A DNA stretch of 42,532 nucleotides from Thermoplasmatota archaeon (GCA_023488885.1 JAMDDH010000053.1:1-42532); one strand, 5' to 3'; positions 1-8,022 are shown, numbered from the stretch's first letter. Program-made: numbers and translations. Notes: generated by a model not told the origin, from the letters alone.

Positions 1-298
1 ATATCATTATTGGCTTATAAACAATCCCATCTTTGTCTTGAACCTCTTCCTGAACTTGATCTTTTATATTTTTTCCTCTTTGCGATTATGGGGAATTTCG
101 CGTATTCAACACTGAATTTCATTTTTCAGGGGGTTAATGTGTAACATAAATAAGGGGGACGAAAACGTGACAACCGGAGTCTCCGATTTAAGATCATCCG
201 AGGAAGAAAAAATGAGCAAATGAATCGCAGGGAAGTGGATGACTGAACAGAAAGGATCGTGAGTCTACAGAATAAAAATGGGAAAGTATGTCTCACCA
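1..298. other. left-edge intergenic region
   Basis: No convincing gene. On the minus strand, positions 122 to 15 form a 35-codon open frame from ATG to TAA encoding a very basic, Ser/Arg-rich peptide (contains KRKKYKRSSSGRGSRQR). It could be a small nucleic-acid-binding protein, the relic of a longer gene, or chance. An 11-bp palindrome, CGGAGTCTCCG, lies at 175-185. Nothing else was recognised. Confidence 0.3.
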
Positions 299-1012
299 TT
301 ATGAGACAATTATGTTCCCGCTCTCCGCTGAAGGCACGTTGATGGCGTCAACCCATACCTGCCCATCGTAGAAGTAGGTAAAGGAGAATGTCTCCGAACT
401 CAATGAATAACCGGGGGAGTATACCGCCAACCAGTCAACAGCATTAGGAGGAACGCTTGCGGAGGAATACGGACCAAGGAATGATGGCGTTCCACCATAA
501 TTGAATGTTCCAAGGAAACCATGAGTAGCTTCTGACGTACTAAGTTTTCCAGTGAACCAACCAGCTATGTACCCTGAGAAGTGTGCGATTCCTGTACCAT
601 TCTCCGTTCCATTGACGCCAGGTGCAGGCACGCCAGCATATGTGGTTGCAGTCCCCCTGTACAGCAAAGCAAAGAAGAATGTCTCGTTTGGCTCCATCCA
701 TATCTTCACGTTCAGAGTGAAGTTGTCAATGGCCCAGTATCCCTGATATCCTGAATCCTCGTCGTTCATGATCTTTGCAACAGCATTCACCATCAGCTTT
801 GATCCTGACGCAGGATGAGGTACCTTGCCCTTGGTGATCTCCTTTATCATGCCGTTCATTTGGCTGTTCGTCACTGCTGACTGCATGGTGTGCTGCTGGT
901 TCGGGGGAGAGGCCATAATACCGGTAGAGACACTCAGTCCGGTTACGACGATTGCAATCACGGCTAATAGCAGGCTTTTCCTCAACAGAGTATGTTTTTC
1001 TTCTTGTTTCAT
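299..1012 (-). CDS. secreted or membrane-anchored protein of unknown function
   Basis: Encodes about 237 residues. The ATG at 1012 is preferred because it places a basic N-terminus (KQEEKHTLLRK) directly before a hydrophobic segment (about residues 13-32) that looks like a signal peptide or N-terminal anchor. A longer frame back to a TTG at 1108 adds 32 residues with no signal character. The mature part is rich in Gly, Ser, Thr, Tyr and Phe, has few charges and carries several N-glycosylation sequons (NFT, NET, NGT), as in extracytoplasmic beta-rich proteins of acidophilic archaea. No catalytic motif was recognised. It is transcribed away from the CBS-domain gene and stands alone. A role at the cell surface is inference; no family could be named. 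Confidence 0.75.
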   Translation of the reverse strand: MKQEEKHTLLRKSLLLAVIAIVVTGLSVSTGIMASPPNQQHTMQSAVTNSQMNGMIKEITKGKVPHPASGSKLMVNAVAKIMNDEDSGYQGYWAIDNFTLNVKIWMEPNETFFFALLYRGTATTYAGVPAPGVNGTENGTGIAHFSGYIAGWFTGKLSTSEATHGFLGTFNYGGTPSFLGPYSSASVPPNAVDWLAVYSPGYSLSSETFSFTYFYDGQVWVDAINVPSAESGNIIVS

Positions 1013-1177
1013 TTGAATCACATAAAATAACATTAGGGTGGTCTTAACTGTTTTTGCTTCGATGTTTTTACACCAAAAAAACTGTTTATCGATTGAATTT
1101 AGGTGCAATATTGAACACAGGCATGTCCTTCAAAATTATATTTCTCCCGAAATAACGTCAAATACTAAGCGATTGAG

Positions 1178-1187
1178 CTTAAATATT
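1178..1187 (+). promoter_or_regulatory. TATA box for leaderless CBS-domain gene
   Basis: CTTAAATATT is centred about 23 nt before the ATG at 1206, which fits an archaeal leaderless promoter. Confidence 0.6.
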
Positions 1188-1205
1188 TCCGCAGCATAGC
1201 GTATC

Positions 1206-1628
1206 ATGGTCTTGTATGCCAGAGACATAATGAAGGAATACACACTGATGCTCAGCGCAGAAACTTCGGCGCAAGAGGCAGCGAAGATCATGAGCAATGA
1301 TCACGTTGGCTTTGTAATTGTTCAAGTTGACAACAAACCTCACGGTGTTGTGACTGAATGGGATTTCATAAACAAAATAATCGCCAAGGATCTTGATCCC
1401 AGAAAAGTGAAGTTGAAGGATATTATGAACACGCCGTTGATGTCCGTCGACCCAAAGACACCTACTGACCAGGTTACTGTACTTATGAACAAACACGGCG
1501 TGAGAAGACTACCCGTTATAGAGAATGGCAAGCTTATTGGGGTAATTACATCAAGGGATGTACTCAGAATATTCAAGGATTACATGGATAATCTTTCTGA
1601 TGTCATAGCCAGATTCGGGAATTTCTGA
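1206..1628 (+). CDS. CBS-domain pair protein
   Basis: A 140-residue protein made almost wholly of two CBS domains (about residues 8-60 and 72-128). Each shows the usual pattern of a conserved IM/M start (RDIM, KDIM), a central (H/K)GVVTEWD or IGVITSRD strand-turn, and alternating hydrophobics. Stand-alone CBS pairs (Bateman modules) bind adenosyl ligands such as AMP, ATP or SAM and act as energy or ligand sensors. Nothing here shows which ligand is bound or which partner is controlled. The start is supported by a TATA box 23 nt upstream and no leader. It is followed by a structured intergenic region and stands alone. Confidence 0.9.
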   Translation: MVLYARDIMKEYTLMLSAETSAQEAAKIMSNDHVGFVIVQVDNKPHGVVTEWDFINKIIAKDLDPRKVKLKDIMNTPLMSVDPKTPTDQVTVLMNKHGVRRLPVIENGKLIGVITSRDVLRIFKDYMDNLSDVIARFGNF

Positions 1629-1953
1629 TAACTGAATCCTGGTGTGTTGTTTCTTATGCAACACTGTCTCCTCCATGGAAATTTCTTAGGACGAGACGAA
1701 ACACCAAAATATTGAAGTTTTAGCAGGTAGATGAACTAGGAGTTTTCCTTATACACGAGATTGGCTATGTCGTTACCCGTTGTATTCTTGTATTCGGAAT
1801 TAAATAACAACCCCATGTTTAATCTGAACGTGTTACACGGCGTTTGGAGTACTCACTGCACACTATGTGGGAGGGCAACAATCGTACAGTATCTACCATC
1901 TGAGCACGGGCAACTGAAGAGATTTATTACTATGTTTCCGTTAACTGATTGAA
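1629..1953. other. 325-nt gap with possible structured RNA, no supported gene
   Basis: A frame of 63 codons at 1761-1952 has no recognisable protein features and is not called. Just after the CBS stop, 1641-1705 can fold as a three-way junction. GGTGT 1641-1645 pairs with ACACC 1701-1705. GTTG 1646-1649 pairs with CAAC 1659-1662. GTCTCCTCC 1666-1674 pairs with GGACGAGAC 1689-1697 with one mismatch. The rest is unremarkable AT-rich sequence. Confidence 0.4.
1641..1705 (+). ncRNA. candidate structured RNA or 3' element
   Basis: Three nested or adjacent helices (5, 4 and 8 of 9 bp) close into a three-way junction within 65 nt, starting 13 nt after the CBS gene stop. It could be a 3' processing or termination element, a small RNA, or coincidence. 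There is no U-tract. No known RNA family was recognised. Confidence 0.25.
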
Positions 1954-2865
1954 ATGAAGGACAAGAGAGTTATAGTTACTGGCGGAGCGGGATTTATAGG
2001 CACAAATCTTGTTGAGAGACTCGTTACAGACAACGAGGTTCTCGTCATTGACAATTTACATACGGGAACAAATGAGAATCTGAAGGAATTTGAATCCGAA
2101 AATCTGAGGGTTTTAAACGAAGATGTGAAAAATCTGCACAACATCGACTTTGATGCCGACGTAGTATTTCACCTTGGTTTTTACTCAGCTTCACCTATGT
2201 ACAGAAATAATCCACAACTTGTTGCCGAGGTAGTCTCAGGAATGATAAGTGTTCTGGAATACGCGAAAGAACGGGGTACCCCTGTCGTTTTCTCTTCCAC
2301 ATCTTCCATATACAACGGTGTAACCCCACCCCACAGGGAAGATATTATTCCTGCCGTAACAGACCTGTATACTGAGGGAAGAATAGCATCCGAAAGACTG
2401 GGCGAATTGTACAACAAACTTCATGGAGTGAACGTTGCTGCAATGAGATTTTTTTCAGTTTACGGGCATCATGAAAAGGCTAAAGCGGAATACGCAAACC
2501 TTGCAACACAATTTCTCTGGGCTATGAAAAACAACGAATCACCTGTAATATATGGTGACGGAGAACAGAGGAGAGATTTCGTCTATGCAACCGATGTTAC
2601 CGAGGCTCTAATAAAGGCGTCTGAATTCAAAGGTTTCGGCATATTCAACGTTGGATCAGGCAAGAATTACAGCCTCAATGAACTTGTGGATAAGTTAAAC
2701 AAGCTTCTCGGGAAAAATATTAAGCCGCAGTACATTGAAATGCCTGTGAAGAACTATGTGCGTGAAACCCTTGCAGATACTTCCAGAGCTAAGAAGCTAA
2801 TAGGTTTTGAAGCAAAGATTGGTCTTGACAGAGGTCTAGAATTAATAAATAAATATTACAGGTGA
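1954..2865 (+). CDS. NAD-dependent nucleotide-sugar epimerase/dehydratase (extended SDR)
   Basis: A 303-residue extended short-chain dehydrogenase/reductase, normal in length. The N-terminal NAD motif is GGAGFIG (residues 10-16), with an acidic residue ending beta-2 (VIDN, 31-34). The Ser-rich catalytic strand FSSTSSIY (113-120), active-site Tyr139 and the downstream motif GDGEQRRDFVYATDV are typical of GalE/RfbB-like enzymes acting on NDP-sugars. The usual Y-x3-K signature reads Tyr139-Thr-Glu-Gly-Arg143, so Arg replaces the catalytic Lys. I believe a group of archaeal homologues shares this. The gene is 16 nt upstream of hddA in the same direction and probably cotranscribed, so a heptose or other surface sugar nucleotide is a likely substrate, but specificity cannot be read from sequence. 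Confidence 0.85.
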   Translation: MKDKRVIVTGGAGFIGTNLVERLVTDNEVLVIDNLHTGTNENLKEFESENLRVLNEDVKNLHNIDFDADVVFHLGFYSASPMYRNNPQLVAEVVSGMISVLEYAKERGTPVVFSSTSSIYNGVTPPHREDIIPAVTDLYTEGRIASERLGELYNKLHGVNVAAMRFFSVYGHHEKAKAEYANLATQFLWAMKNNESPVIYGDGEQRRDFVYATDVTEALIKASEFKGFGIFNVGSGKNYSLNELVDKLNKLLGKNIKPQYIEMPVKNYVRETLADTSRAKKLIGFEAKIGLDRGLELINKYYR

Positions 2866-2881
2866 GCTTACGAAAAAAAGG

Positions 2882-3859
2882 ATGATAATGTCCCGGACTC
2901 CGCTGAGAATTACATTTGTAGGCGGCGGGACAGACATTCCGGCTTACTATAAGAATCATGGATTCGGTGCAGTGGTTTCTGCTTCGATTAACAAATATAT
3001 TTATGTGGCCGTCAACAAGAAGTTTGACAGCAGGATACGTCTCAGTTATTCAGTAACTGAAATTGTGGACACAGTAGACGAGATCAGGCACCCGTCTGTG
3101 AGAGAGGCCCTTAAGTTGTTAGATATAGATGGGGGGATAGAAATAGTAAGCATATCTGACATACCGTCAAGAGGAACCGGACTCGGTTCCAGCAGCACTT
3201 TCCTTGTGGGGCTACTCAACGCTTTGCATGCTTACAAAGGTGAACAGGTCTCTCCCAAACAACTGGCGGAGGAAGCTGTCAGAATAGAAAGAATTACGCT
3301 GAACGAACCAGGAGGAAAACAGGATCAGTACATGGCTGCATATGGCGGAATACAGCTAATGGAATTCTTTGACGATGAACGTGTTTCGCTCAAGCCAGTG
3401 ATAATGAATGAAGAGGCGAGATTATCTCTTCAAAAACACCTGCTCATGCTCTATACTGGCAGGGAACGTAGTTCTACAGAGATACACAAGACACAGTCAT
3501 TGGGCGTAGATAGAAAAATTGAAAGTTATCACAGGATGAAAAAAATGGCCTATGAGACATTTGATTCTATGTGCACAGGGAGCATAACAAGATTAGGTGA
3601 ACTGATGCACGAAAACTGGATGGAGAAAAAATCCCTTGCAGATGGGATCAGTGACAACTGGATAGACAAATGCTACGATACTGCCATTTCCTCAGGAGCC
3701 ATCGGAGGAAAGATGATCGGTGCAGGCGGTGGGGGATTTCTGTTGCTGATCGCGCCAGAGGAAAAACATGGTGAAATAGTATCAAAGCTTCCGGAGTTGA
3801 AGGCCGAAACATTCCACATAGAATATGAGGGGAGTCGTATCATATTTGTTGGGGACTAA
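2882..3859 (+). CDS. hddA: D-glycero-D-manno-heptose 7-phosphate kinase-like GHMP kinase
   Basis: A 325-residue GHMP-superfamily kinase. The N-terminus RTPLRITFVGGGTDIPAYY is the hallmark of the HddA branch. The ATP-binding loop is RGTGLGSSSTF (about residue 98), followed by the family motif EPGGKQDQYMAA and a C-terminal GAGGGGF glycine motif. HddA phosphorylates D-glycero-D-manno-heptose 7-phosphate at C1 (alpha anomer) in the cytoplasmic route to GDP-heptose. The start ATG at 2882 follows a purine-rich stretch; a second ATG two codons on is also possible. The partner enzymes gmhA (6841) and gmhB (20372) are in this window, which strongly favours a heptose substrate over galactose, mevalonate or fucose. 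No hddC-type guanylyltransferase was found here. Confidence 0.8.
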   Translation: MIMSRTPLRITFVGGGTDIPAYYKNHGFGAVVSASINKYIYVAVNKKFDSRIRLSYSVTEIVDTVDEIRHPSVREALKLLDIDGGIEIVSISDIPSRGTGLGSSSTFLVGLLNALHAYKGEQVSPKQLAEEAVRIERITLNEPGGKQDQYMAAYGGIQLMEFFDDERVSLKPVIMNEEARLSLQKHLLMLYTGRERSSTEIHKTQSLGVDRKIESYHRMKKMAYETFDSMCTGSITRLGELMHENWMEKKSLADGISDNWIDKCYDTAISSGAIGGKMIGAGGGGFLLLIAPEEKHGEIVSKLPELKAETFHIEYEGSRIIFVGD

Positions 3860-3888
3860 CTTTATCTTTGATTTCATATTTGTTCTCT

Positions 3889-4131
3889 ATGCCTGAAGAT
3901 GCTGATCAACTTCTAGATTCAGTATTTGAAGAGGTCAAAGCAGAGATAGCTAGAGCCCATTCAAAATATGGAAAATTTAAGTCTGTGCATGAGGCGTACG
4001 CGGTAATACTTGAAGAGACTGAAGAACTATGGGAAACCATAAGGAAGCAACAGGGAGAGAAAAGAACTTATGAAGAGGCTATTCAGTTAGCTGCCGCGAC
4101 CATAGCTTTGATTGCCGATCTTCTCCATTGA
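3889..4131 (+). CDS. MazG-like nucleotide pyrophosphohydrolase
   Basis: About 80 residues. A helical protein with an acidic ExxE-type cluster (EETEELWE) and a following helix rich in Ala/Ile (EEAIQLAAATIALIADLL), the arrangement seen in small all-alpha MazG/dUTPase-like NTP pyrophosphatases that bind Mg2+ through Glu/Asp side chains. The ATG at 3889 is chosen over an upstream TTG at 3868, which would add seven residues. It lies 30 nt after hddA on the same strand and may be in its operon. Substrate (house-cleaning of NTPs, or a nucleotide-sugar role) is unknown. The family call is moderate because only half of the usual two-helix-pair motif is obvious. Confidence 0.6.
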   Translation: MPEDADQLLDSVFEEVKAEIARAHSKYGKFKSVHEAYAVILEETEELWETIRKQQGEKRTYEEAIQLAAATIALIADLLH

Positions 4132-4255
4132 AACCTGGAGTTAGACCTTTACTCCTGAAAATATCTCTCCAGCACACTCTGACATCGACTTTTCAATGGG
4201 ATTCTTTATGAGATTAACTTCCGTTGGAACATAACGTCAATCTTCTGAGGTGAAG

Positions 4256-4269
4256 AATATTATATTTAT
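4256..4269 (+). promoter_or_regulatory. TATA box for HAD phosphatase gene
   Basis: AATATTATATTTAT is centred about 23 nt before GTG 4286. This supports a leaderless GTG start there rather than the GTG at 4250. Confidence 0.55.
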
Positions 4270-4285
4270 CTGCAATGTGCCGCGC

Positions 4286-4828
4286 GTGGAAAATTGGTTA
4301 GTCTTTATGGATCTGGATGGCGCAATCTGGGATAATAAAAATATCTCTGCTGCTGTTCTACCATTCAAGAGGACTTCGCAGGATTCGATCAGTGACCTAA
4401 CAGGAAAAGAAACACACCTTCTTCCTGGTTCCAGAGAATTCCTGAAATGGGTAAAGGAACAGAATGGGCTCATCTGCAGCCTAACCTGGAACATTCCTGA
4501 AAGGGCAATTAAGGCTTTACACGCATTCCAGATGCTTGACCTTTTTGATTTTCACAGAATTAGTATCACACCGAGAAAGGACCTCGGAATTGCAAGCATG
4601 ATTTCAGAGTTGAACGAAAAGGGAATCGAAATACCCCAAGGTTCTATGTTTTATCTTGACGACAGAGACCTCCACATGACGGAAATAACAAGAAAATTTC
4701 CAGAACTCAAGTTCCTGCATCTCTGGAAAGATTTCCATTCATTTGACGAGGCATCACAGTACATCCTGAAATTCAAAGACAACGGAACATCCCACCAATC
4801 TTTTTCCGCGTCGGAATTAGACCATTAA
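4286..4828 (+). CDS. HAD-superfamily phosphatase, MDP-1-like
   Basis: About 180 residues. HAD motif I is MDLDGAIW (nucleophile and general acid/base Asp pair). A Thr in ICSLTWN serves as motif II, a Lys in TPRKD as motif III, and FYLDDRD as motif IV. The Asp-Asp pair and the LDDR-DLHM arrangement resemble magnesium-dependent phosphatase-1. These soluble enzymes dephosphorylate sugar phosphates, glycated proteins or phosphotyrosine; the substrate here is not known. GTG 4286 is preferred because it follows an excellent TATA box; GTG 4250 would place the promoter inside the gene. It follows the sugar genes but has its own promoter. Its 3' end overlaps the convergent methyltransferase by 4 nt. 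Confidence 0.7.
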   Translation: MENWLVFMDLDGAIWDNKNISAAVLPFKRTSQDSISDLTGKETHLLPGSREFLKWVKEQNGLICSLTWNIPERAIKALHAFQMLDLFDFHRISITPRKDLGIASMISELNEKGIEIPQGSMFYLDDRDLHMTEITRKFPELKFLHLWKDFHSFDEASQYILKFKDNGTSHQSFSASELDH

Positions 4829-5373
4829 GACCTCCGACCGAAACGGGAGATGTAATGATACCTCAATTCTATTCTTTTCATTAATTTGAAGCCCTTGCTG
4901 GAAAATATTCTATCAAGATGTTTCTGGTCTATACGTATTTCAACAGGAGGACCAATCTCAGACTCAAGCTTGAATTCTGTGAGGATTATCTCAAGATTCT
5001 CGGAACCTCTTTGTTTTAATCTGTCTATCAAATCCTCCCGACAGATGATATCGTGGAAACTGTTGGAAAAGAATACTTTGTTGTAGCCTGCAATATCCAA
5101 ATTCTCGCATACATCATCAGAAACTACTGTAAGATTATCTACGGGAGTTTTCTCGATGTTTTTCCTCAGTAGTTCTCTGGCGGTCTCGCTGGGGTCAACG
5201 TAATATACCTTCCGCACTTTTTTTGCAAATGTTATTGAGTAAAAACCGTCTCCAGCGCCTATGTCCACCAGAATGTCGGTGGGAAGTGGATTGGCAACCT
5301 CCAGCACATCTGAAAGGGGAATATATTTCTCACGAAATTCAAGCGCTCTTTCATAGTTGAAATTGTGATGCAT
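4825..5373 (-). CDS. class I SAM-dependent methyltransferase
   Basis: About 182 residues from ATG 5373. A TTG at 5391 is a poorer start, and AT-rich promoter-like sequence lies 25-35 nt upstream of 5373. SAM-binding motif I is VDIGAGDGFYS, and the acidic end of beta-2 is YYVDPS. It then has the alternating helix-strand pattern of a Rossmann methyltransferase with a short C-terminal part. It resembles small UbiE/Methyltransf_11 proteins found in many archaea. Substrate is unknown. It converges on the HAD gene with a 4-nt overlap, so the two are not cotranscribed. Confidence 0.8.
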   Translation of the reverse strand: MHHNFNYERALEFREKYIPLSDVLEVANPLPTDILVDIGAGDGFYSITFAKKVRKVYYVDPSETARELLRKNIEKTPVDNLTVVSDDVCENLDIAGYNKVFFSNSFHDIICREDLIDRLKQRGSENLEIILTEFKLESEIGPPVEIRIDQKHLDRIFSSKGFKLMKRIELRYHYISRFGRRS

Positions 5374-5747
5374 TGATATTTGTATATACAAGTGTTTGAA
5401 TTATTTTTGCACTCTGACAACCGGGAACCTCGTTTCAATTTTTACAAACGACGAAGTATGGACTTCCGATCTTCAGAAAAGAGAAGATGTCAGAATCACG
5501 ACAAAATAACATCTACTCAAAAAACTCAGTTTGAAGTTCTTTACCTGCTTAAAAAAGGAATTTTCTGCTGGCGCATCTTAAATATTCTGCTTAAGATCGA
5601 TGATAACACGGATCGGCAAGATATTGACATGTTCTAATAAATGCCTGGTTACTTATTGCAGCAGTTCTGTAAATAGGCGTCCATTCGTACCTAATTGTAT
5701 TTATAATTGGAACGACTATATAATCATGAAGATGGGGGGAGAAAATA
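5374..5747. other. 374-nt intergenic region with inverted repeats
   Basis: No supported gene. Perfect inverted repeats are ATCTTC 5469-5474 with GAAGAT 5483-5488, and ATCTTAA 5575-5581 with TTAAGAT 5591-5597 (9-nt spacer). A TATA-like stretch TATTTATAATT near 5699-5709 is the likely promoter of the gene at 5748, giving a short leader that ends in a GGGGGGAG ribosome site at 5733-5740. Confidence 0.45.
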
Positions 5748-6143
5748 ATGCAATTCACATATTCGGACGAAGAAATAAAAGATTTGCTGAAAAATCCTGC
5801 TCCATCATCTCAATCAGATGAAGTCGCTGATCCTAGATTTTTTGACTACTGGCTTCAAAATCTACGTACAGGAGCACCAGAAAGAGGATTGGATTTCAAG
5901 TACGGCAGATATGTGCTGTCACGATATGAATCCATTTACGGAAAAAGCGAATATTATGTACTTGACGTTCTAAATCCATATTTTAGTGTAACATTCGAAG
6001 AGTTCTGTAACATGGATGCAAAGAAGCTGCTTCCTGTTGACATGACACCAAAACAGAGAACAATAATAATATTGAGAAACCTGATAGGTTCACTGATTGT
6101 GTTCGCCGCAATGACTTACATCATGTTCAGCTCTTTTAAATAA
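5748..6143 (+). CDS. small C-terminally membrane-anchored protein
   Basis: 131 residues. The first about 105 are soluble, acidic and aromatic (many Tyr, Phe and Asp, for example RFFDYWLQNL and VLDVLNPYFSVTFEEF). The last about 25 form a single hydrophobic helix (LIGSLIVFAAMTYIMF) ending in FSSFK. This is a tail-anchored layout with the soluble part probably in the cytoplasm. The start is set by a strong G-rich ribosome site 7 nt before ATG 5748. No family was recognised. It stands alone between two convergent or divergent methyltransferase genes. Confidence 0.65.
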   Translation: MQFTYSDEEIKDLLKNPAPSSQSDEVADPRFFDYWLQNLRTGAPERGLDFKYGRYVLSRYESIYGKSEYYVLDVLNPYFSVTFEEFCNMDAKKLLPVDMTPKQRTIIILRNLIGSLIVFAAMTYIMFSSFK

Positions 6144-6165
6144 GGGGCAGGTCAAAATTGAATTT

Positions 6166-6720
6166 TTATTTTTGTAAAATTACCCACCGATAGGTCATAG
6201 TTCCCCCATTATTGATTTGATGATAATCCTGAAGTATGCTGCCCCACTCAGCGGGGTACACATTCCTTGGATCTTTTCCAGGTAAAGTACGGGTAACACT
6301 GACAAAAGCCATGGCTCCAGGCTTGAGGATTCGCATCATTTCGGTGAGTGCTTCCCTATGTTGAGACATGCAGCAGATCATCAGGTGGGAAAAAACAAAA
6401 TCAATCGAATTGTCTTCTATTCCGGGAATATGTGATCCTGAAGAGATTAGTGTTCGTACATTCCCTATGTTTAGATTAACCAATTTGGCCCGAAGCCGTT
6501 CAACAGTTTTCTGATCAGGATCAATAGCAGTTACTGTGCCTTGAGAACCAACCAGTGAAGACAGTTTAACAGTGAAGTATCCCGGACCTGATCCTATGTC
6601 AGCGACTGCCATCCCCTGCCTCAAATATTTGCCAATAAATTTTAGCGGAGATTTTTCGAGTCTTCTGAGGGGATTGTCAAGTATTAATGGGGGAATATAT
6701 CGATCCTGTTTTTCTGTCAT
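6166..6720 (-). CDS. class I SAM-dependent methyltransferase
   Basis: 184 residues. Motif I is ADIGSGPGYFT, the acidic beta-2 end is AIDPD, and a hydrophobic strand IDFVFSHLMI is followed by MMRILKPGAMAFVSV, the classic post-motif helix-strand of UbiE/Methyltransf_11 enzymes. It is short at the C-terminus compared with typical 220-250-residue members, but seems complete since it ends in an ordinary beta segment (YRWVILQK). Substrate unknown. It is divergent from gmhA and not obviously part of an operon. Confidence 0.8.
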   Translation of the reverse strand: MTEKQDRYIPPLILDNPLRRLEKSPLKFIGKYLRQGMAVADIGSGPGYFTVKLSSLVGSQGTVTAIDPDQKTVERLRAKLVNLNIGNVRTLISSGSHIPGIEDNSIDFVFSHLMICCMSQHREALTEMMRILKPGAMAFVSVTRTLPGKDPRNVYPAEWGSILQDYHQINNGGTMTYRWVILQK

Positions 6721-6810
6721 AAATAATGGAGAATTACATAGTGAATAAAGTTAGCTCAAAAAAAGTGTACGTGTGAGATCCAGTATTAGCATTGCTATGT
6801 CAATCAAGAA

Positions 6811-6820
6811 AATTAATATT
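6811..6820 (+). promoter_or_regulatory. TATA box for gmhA
   Basis: AATTAATATT is centred 25 nt before GTG 6841, fitting a leaderless mRNA. Confidence 0.5.
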
Positions 6821-6840
6821 TGTCAGTCCATTATTCACCT

Positions 6841-7395
6841 GTGAATCTTAAGGAATATCTGTCTTCCGGTTCTAAAGCGCGCAATTCAGTGAATACTTCT
6901 GAAGTTGAAGAGATATCAAGGATATTACATAAAACAATTATGGGTGGTGGCAAACTGGTTGCCTTTGGAAATGGAGGTTCAGCAGCTGACGCACAGCATT
7001 TTGTCGCTGAACTTACGGGGCATTTCCTAGTTGAGAGAAAACCATTACCTGCAATAGCGCTTACTACAAATACAAGTGCACTTACTGCAATTGGCAATGA
7101 TTATACATATGAAGACATTTTTGACAGGCAGGTAAAAGCCCTCGTTACATCTAAAGATATGGTTTTTGGTATCAGTACTTCTGGCAACTCACGGAACGTT
7201 ATCAAGGCAATTCAGTCTTCCAACGAGATTGGCGCGTACACTGTTGCAATGACGGGCATGTCGGGAGGGAAGATCAAAGGAATTGCAAAAAAAATGATCG
7301 CAGTGCAATCGGATTTCACACCAATTATTCAGGAGGTTCATATCGCCATAATTCACATGGTATGCATGGAACTCGATAGATTACTCCTGACCTGA
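6841..7395 (+). CDS. gmhA: phosphoheptose isomerase (SIS domain)
   Basis: About 184 residues, the usual GmhA length. The SIS-domain signatures are clear: FGNGGSAADAQHFVAEL (about residues 45-61), the middle Asn/Thr-rich strand IALTTNTSALTAIGNDYTYEDIFDRQV, and ISTSGNSRNVIKAI. The last part carries the active-site Glu/His helix (IIQEVHIAIIHMVC). The enzyme converts D-sedoheptulose 7-phosphate to D-glycero-D-manno-heptose 7-phosphate in the cytoplasm, giving the substrate of HddA encoded at 2882. GTG 6841 is preferred over TTG 6820 because of the TATA spacing. It is monocistronic and separated from hddA by methyltransferase genes on the opposite strand. Confidence 0.85.
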   Translation: MNLKEYLSSGSKARNSVNTSEVEEISRILHKTIMGGGKLVAFGNGGSAADAQHFVAELTGHFLVERKPLPAIALTTNTSALTAIGNDYTYEDIFDRQVKALVTSKDMVFGISTSGNSRNVIKAIQSSNEIGAYTVAMTGMSGGKIKGIAKKMIAVQSDFTPIIQEVHIAIIHMVCMELDRLLLT

Positions 7396-7586
7396 AAATA
7401 TTGTGCCTGGGGAAGTTTAGCAATGTTAGCGGGATATCCCATATCTGTGGCTTAACGCAATGGCTAAAGCAAGAGGACTTTCACAGAAAGCTAATATAAT
7501 GCCCTGACAGAAGTTGGCGAGAAAATAGGGGGAGCTAATTCGAGAGACAGATCTGTCAAGATGAAATTTACATGAACGGCGCAGCA

Positions 7587-8012
7587 TCACAAAATACTCT
7601 TCCGTGCAGCCGGTTTTCCACCAAGCGAACCGTAGATTAAAGTCTCATTGTTTATCCGTTCTTCAAAGTCCAGGAGGAAAGCATCCATGCTCTTCTTCAG
7701 GTTATTTACACGGTCTTCCACCACCCTCCTGATTTCAGAGATATCATTCGGAAAATATCTTGCAATACGACCACCATAATCAAGAGAAAACATATCCTTA
7801 TAGATGATTCCAAGGGAAACGAGCTTCTGCAAATTCCTGAAAACCGTGCTTCTGTCCTTGCCAAGGCTATCAGCCAGTTCGTCCAGTGTAATTCCACTCC
7901 TCGCAATGACTGTGTAAAACAGTCTGACTTCAAGATCATTCAGATCGAGAAAACAAGAAAGAAGATCAGCACATTTTGCAGATGATCTTGTAAGTGATGA
8001 GAGCGATACCAT
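7587..8012 (-). CDS. winged-helix transcriptional regulator (TrmB-like HTH)
   Basis: 141 residues. An N-terminal winged helix-turn-helix (about residues 22-80: DLEVRLFYTVIARSG, then TLDELADSLGKDRSTVFRNLQKLVSLGII) resembles TrmB/MarR-type archaeal regulators. A C-terminal coiled-coil-like helix (EIRRVVEDRVNNLKKSMDAFLLDFEERI) probably dimerises. There is no TrmB sugar-binding domain. It is divergent from trx-trxB, with inverted repeats at its start codon and over its TATA region, so it may control itself and the thioredoxin genes. The ligand or redox signal is unknown. Cys14 and Cys20 are the only cysteines and could sense redox state, but this is speculation. Confidence 0.75.
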   Translation of the reverse strand: MVSLSSLTRSSAKCADLLSCFLDLNDLEVRLFYTVIARSGITLDELADSLGKDRSTVFRNLQKLVSLGIIYKDMFSLDYGGRIARYFPNDISEIRRVVEDRVNNLKKSMDAFLLDFEERINNETLIYGSLGGKPAARKSIL

Positions 8013-8022
8013 CAGTATGGTA
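8007..8022. promoter_or_regulatory. inverted repeat at regulator start codon
   Basis: TACCAT-CAGT-ATGGTA is a perfect 6-bp inverted repeat covering the start codon (8010-8012, minus strand) of the wHTH gene. It could be an autoregulatory operator. Confidence 0.4.

Noticed and set aside
1761-1952. 63-codon frame before the epimerase
   Set aside because: Composition is mixed, it has no ribosome site or TATA spacing, and no recognisable protein features.
5380-5637. 85-codon frame in the 5.4-5.7 kb gap
   Set aside because: It starts at a TTG inside the divergent methyltransferase promoter, and its residues look random (basic, low hydrophobic order).
7460-7507. Short frame with Alba-like words (AKARGLS)
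   Set aside because: Only 15 codons. Neighbouring frames do not extend the match, so a degraded Alba gene cannot be supported.
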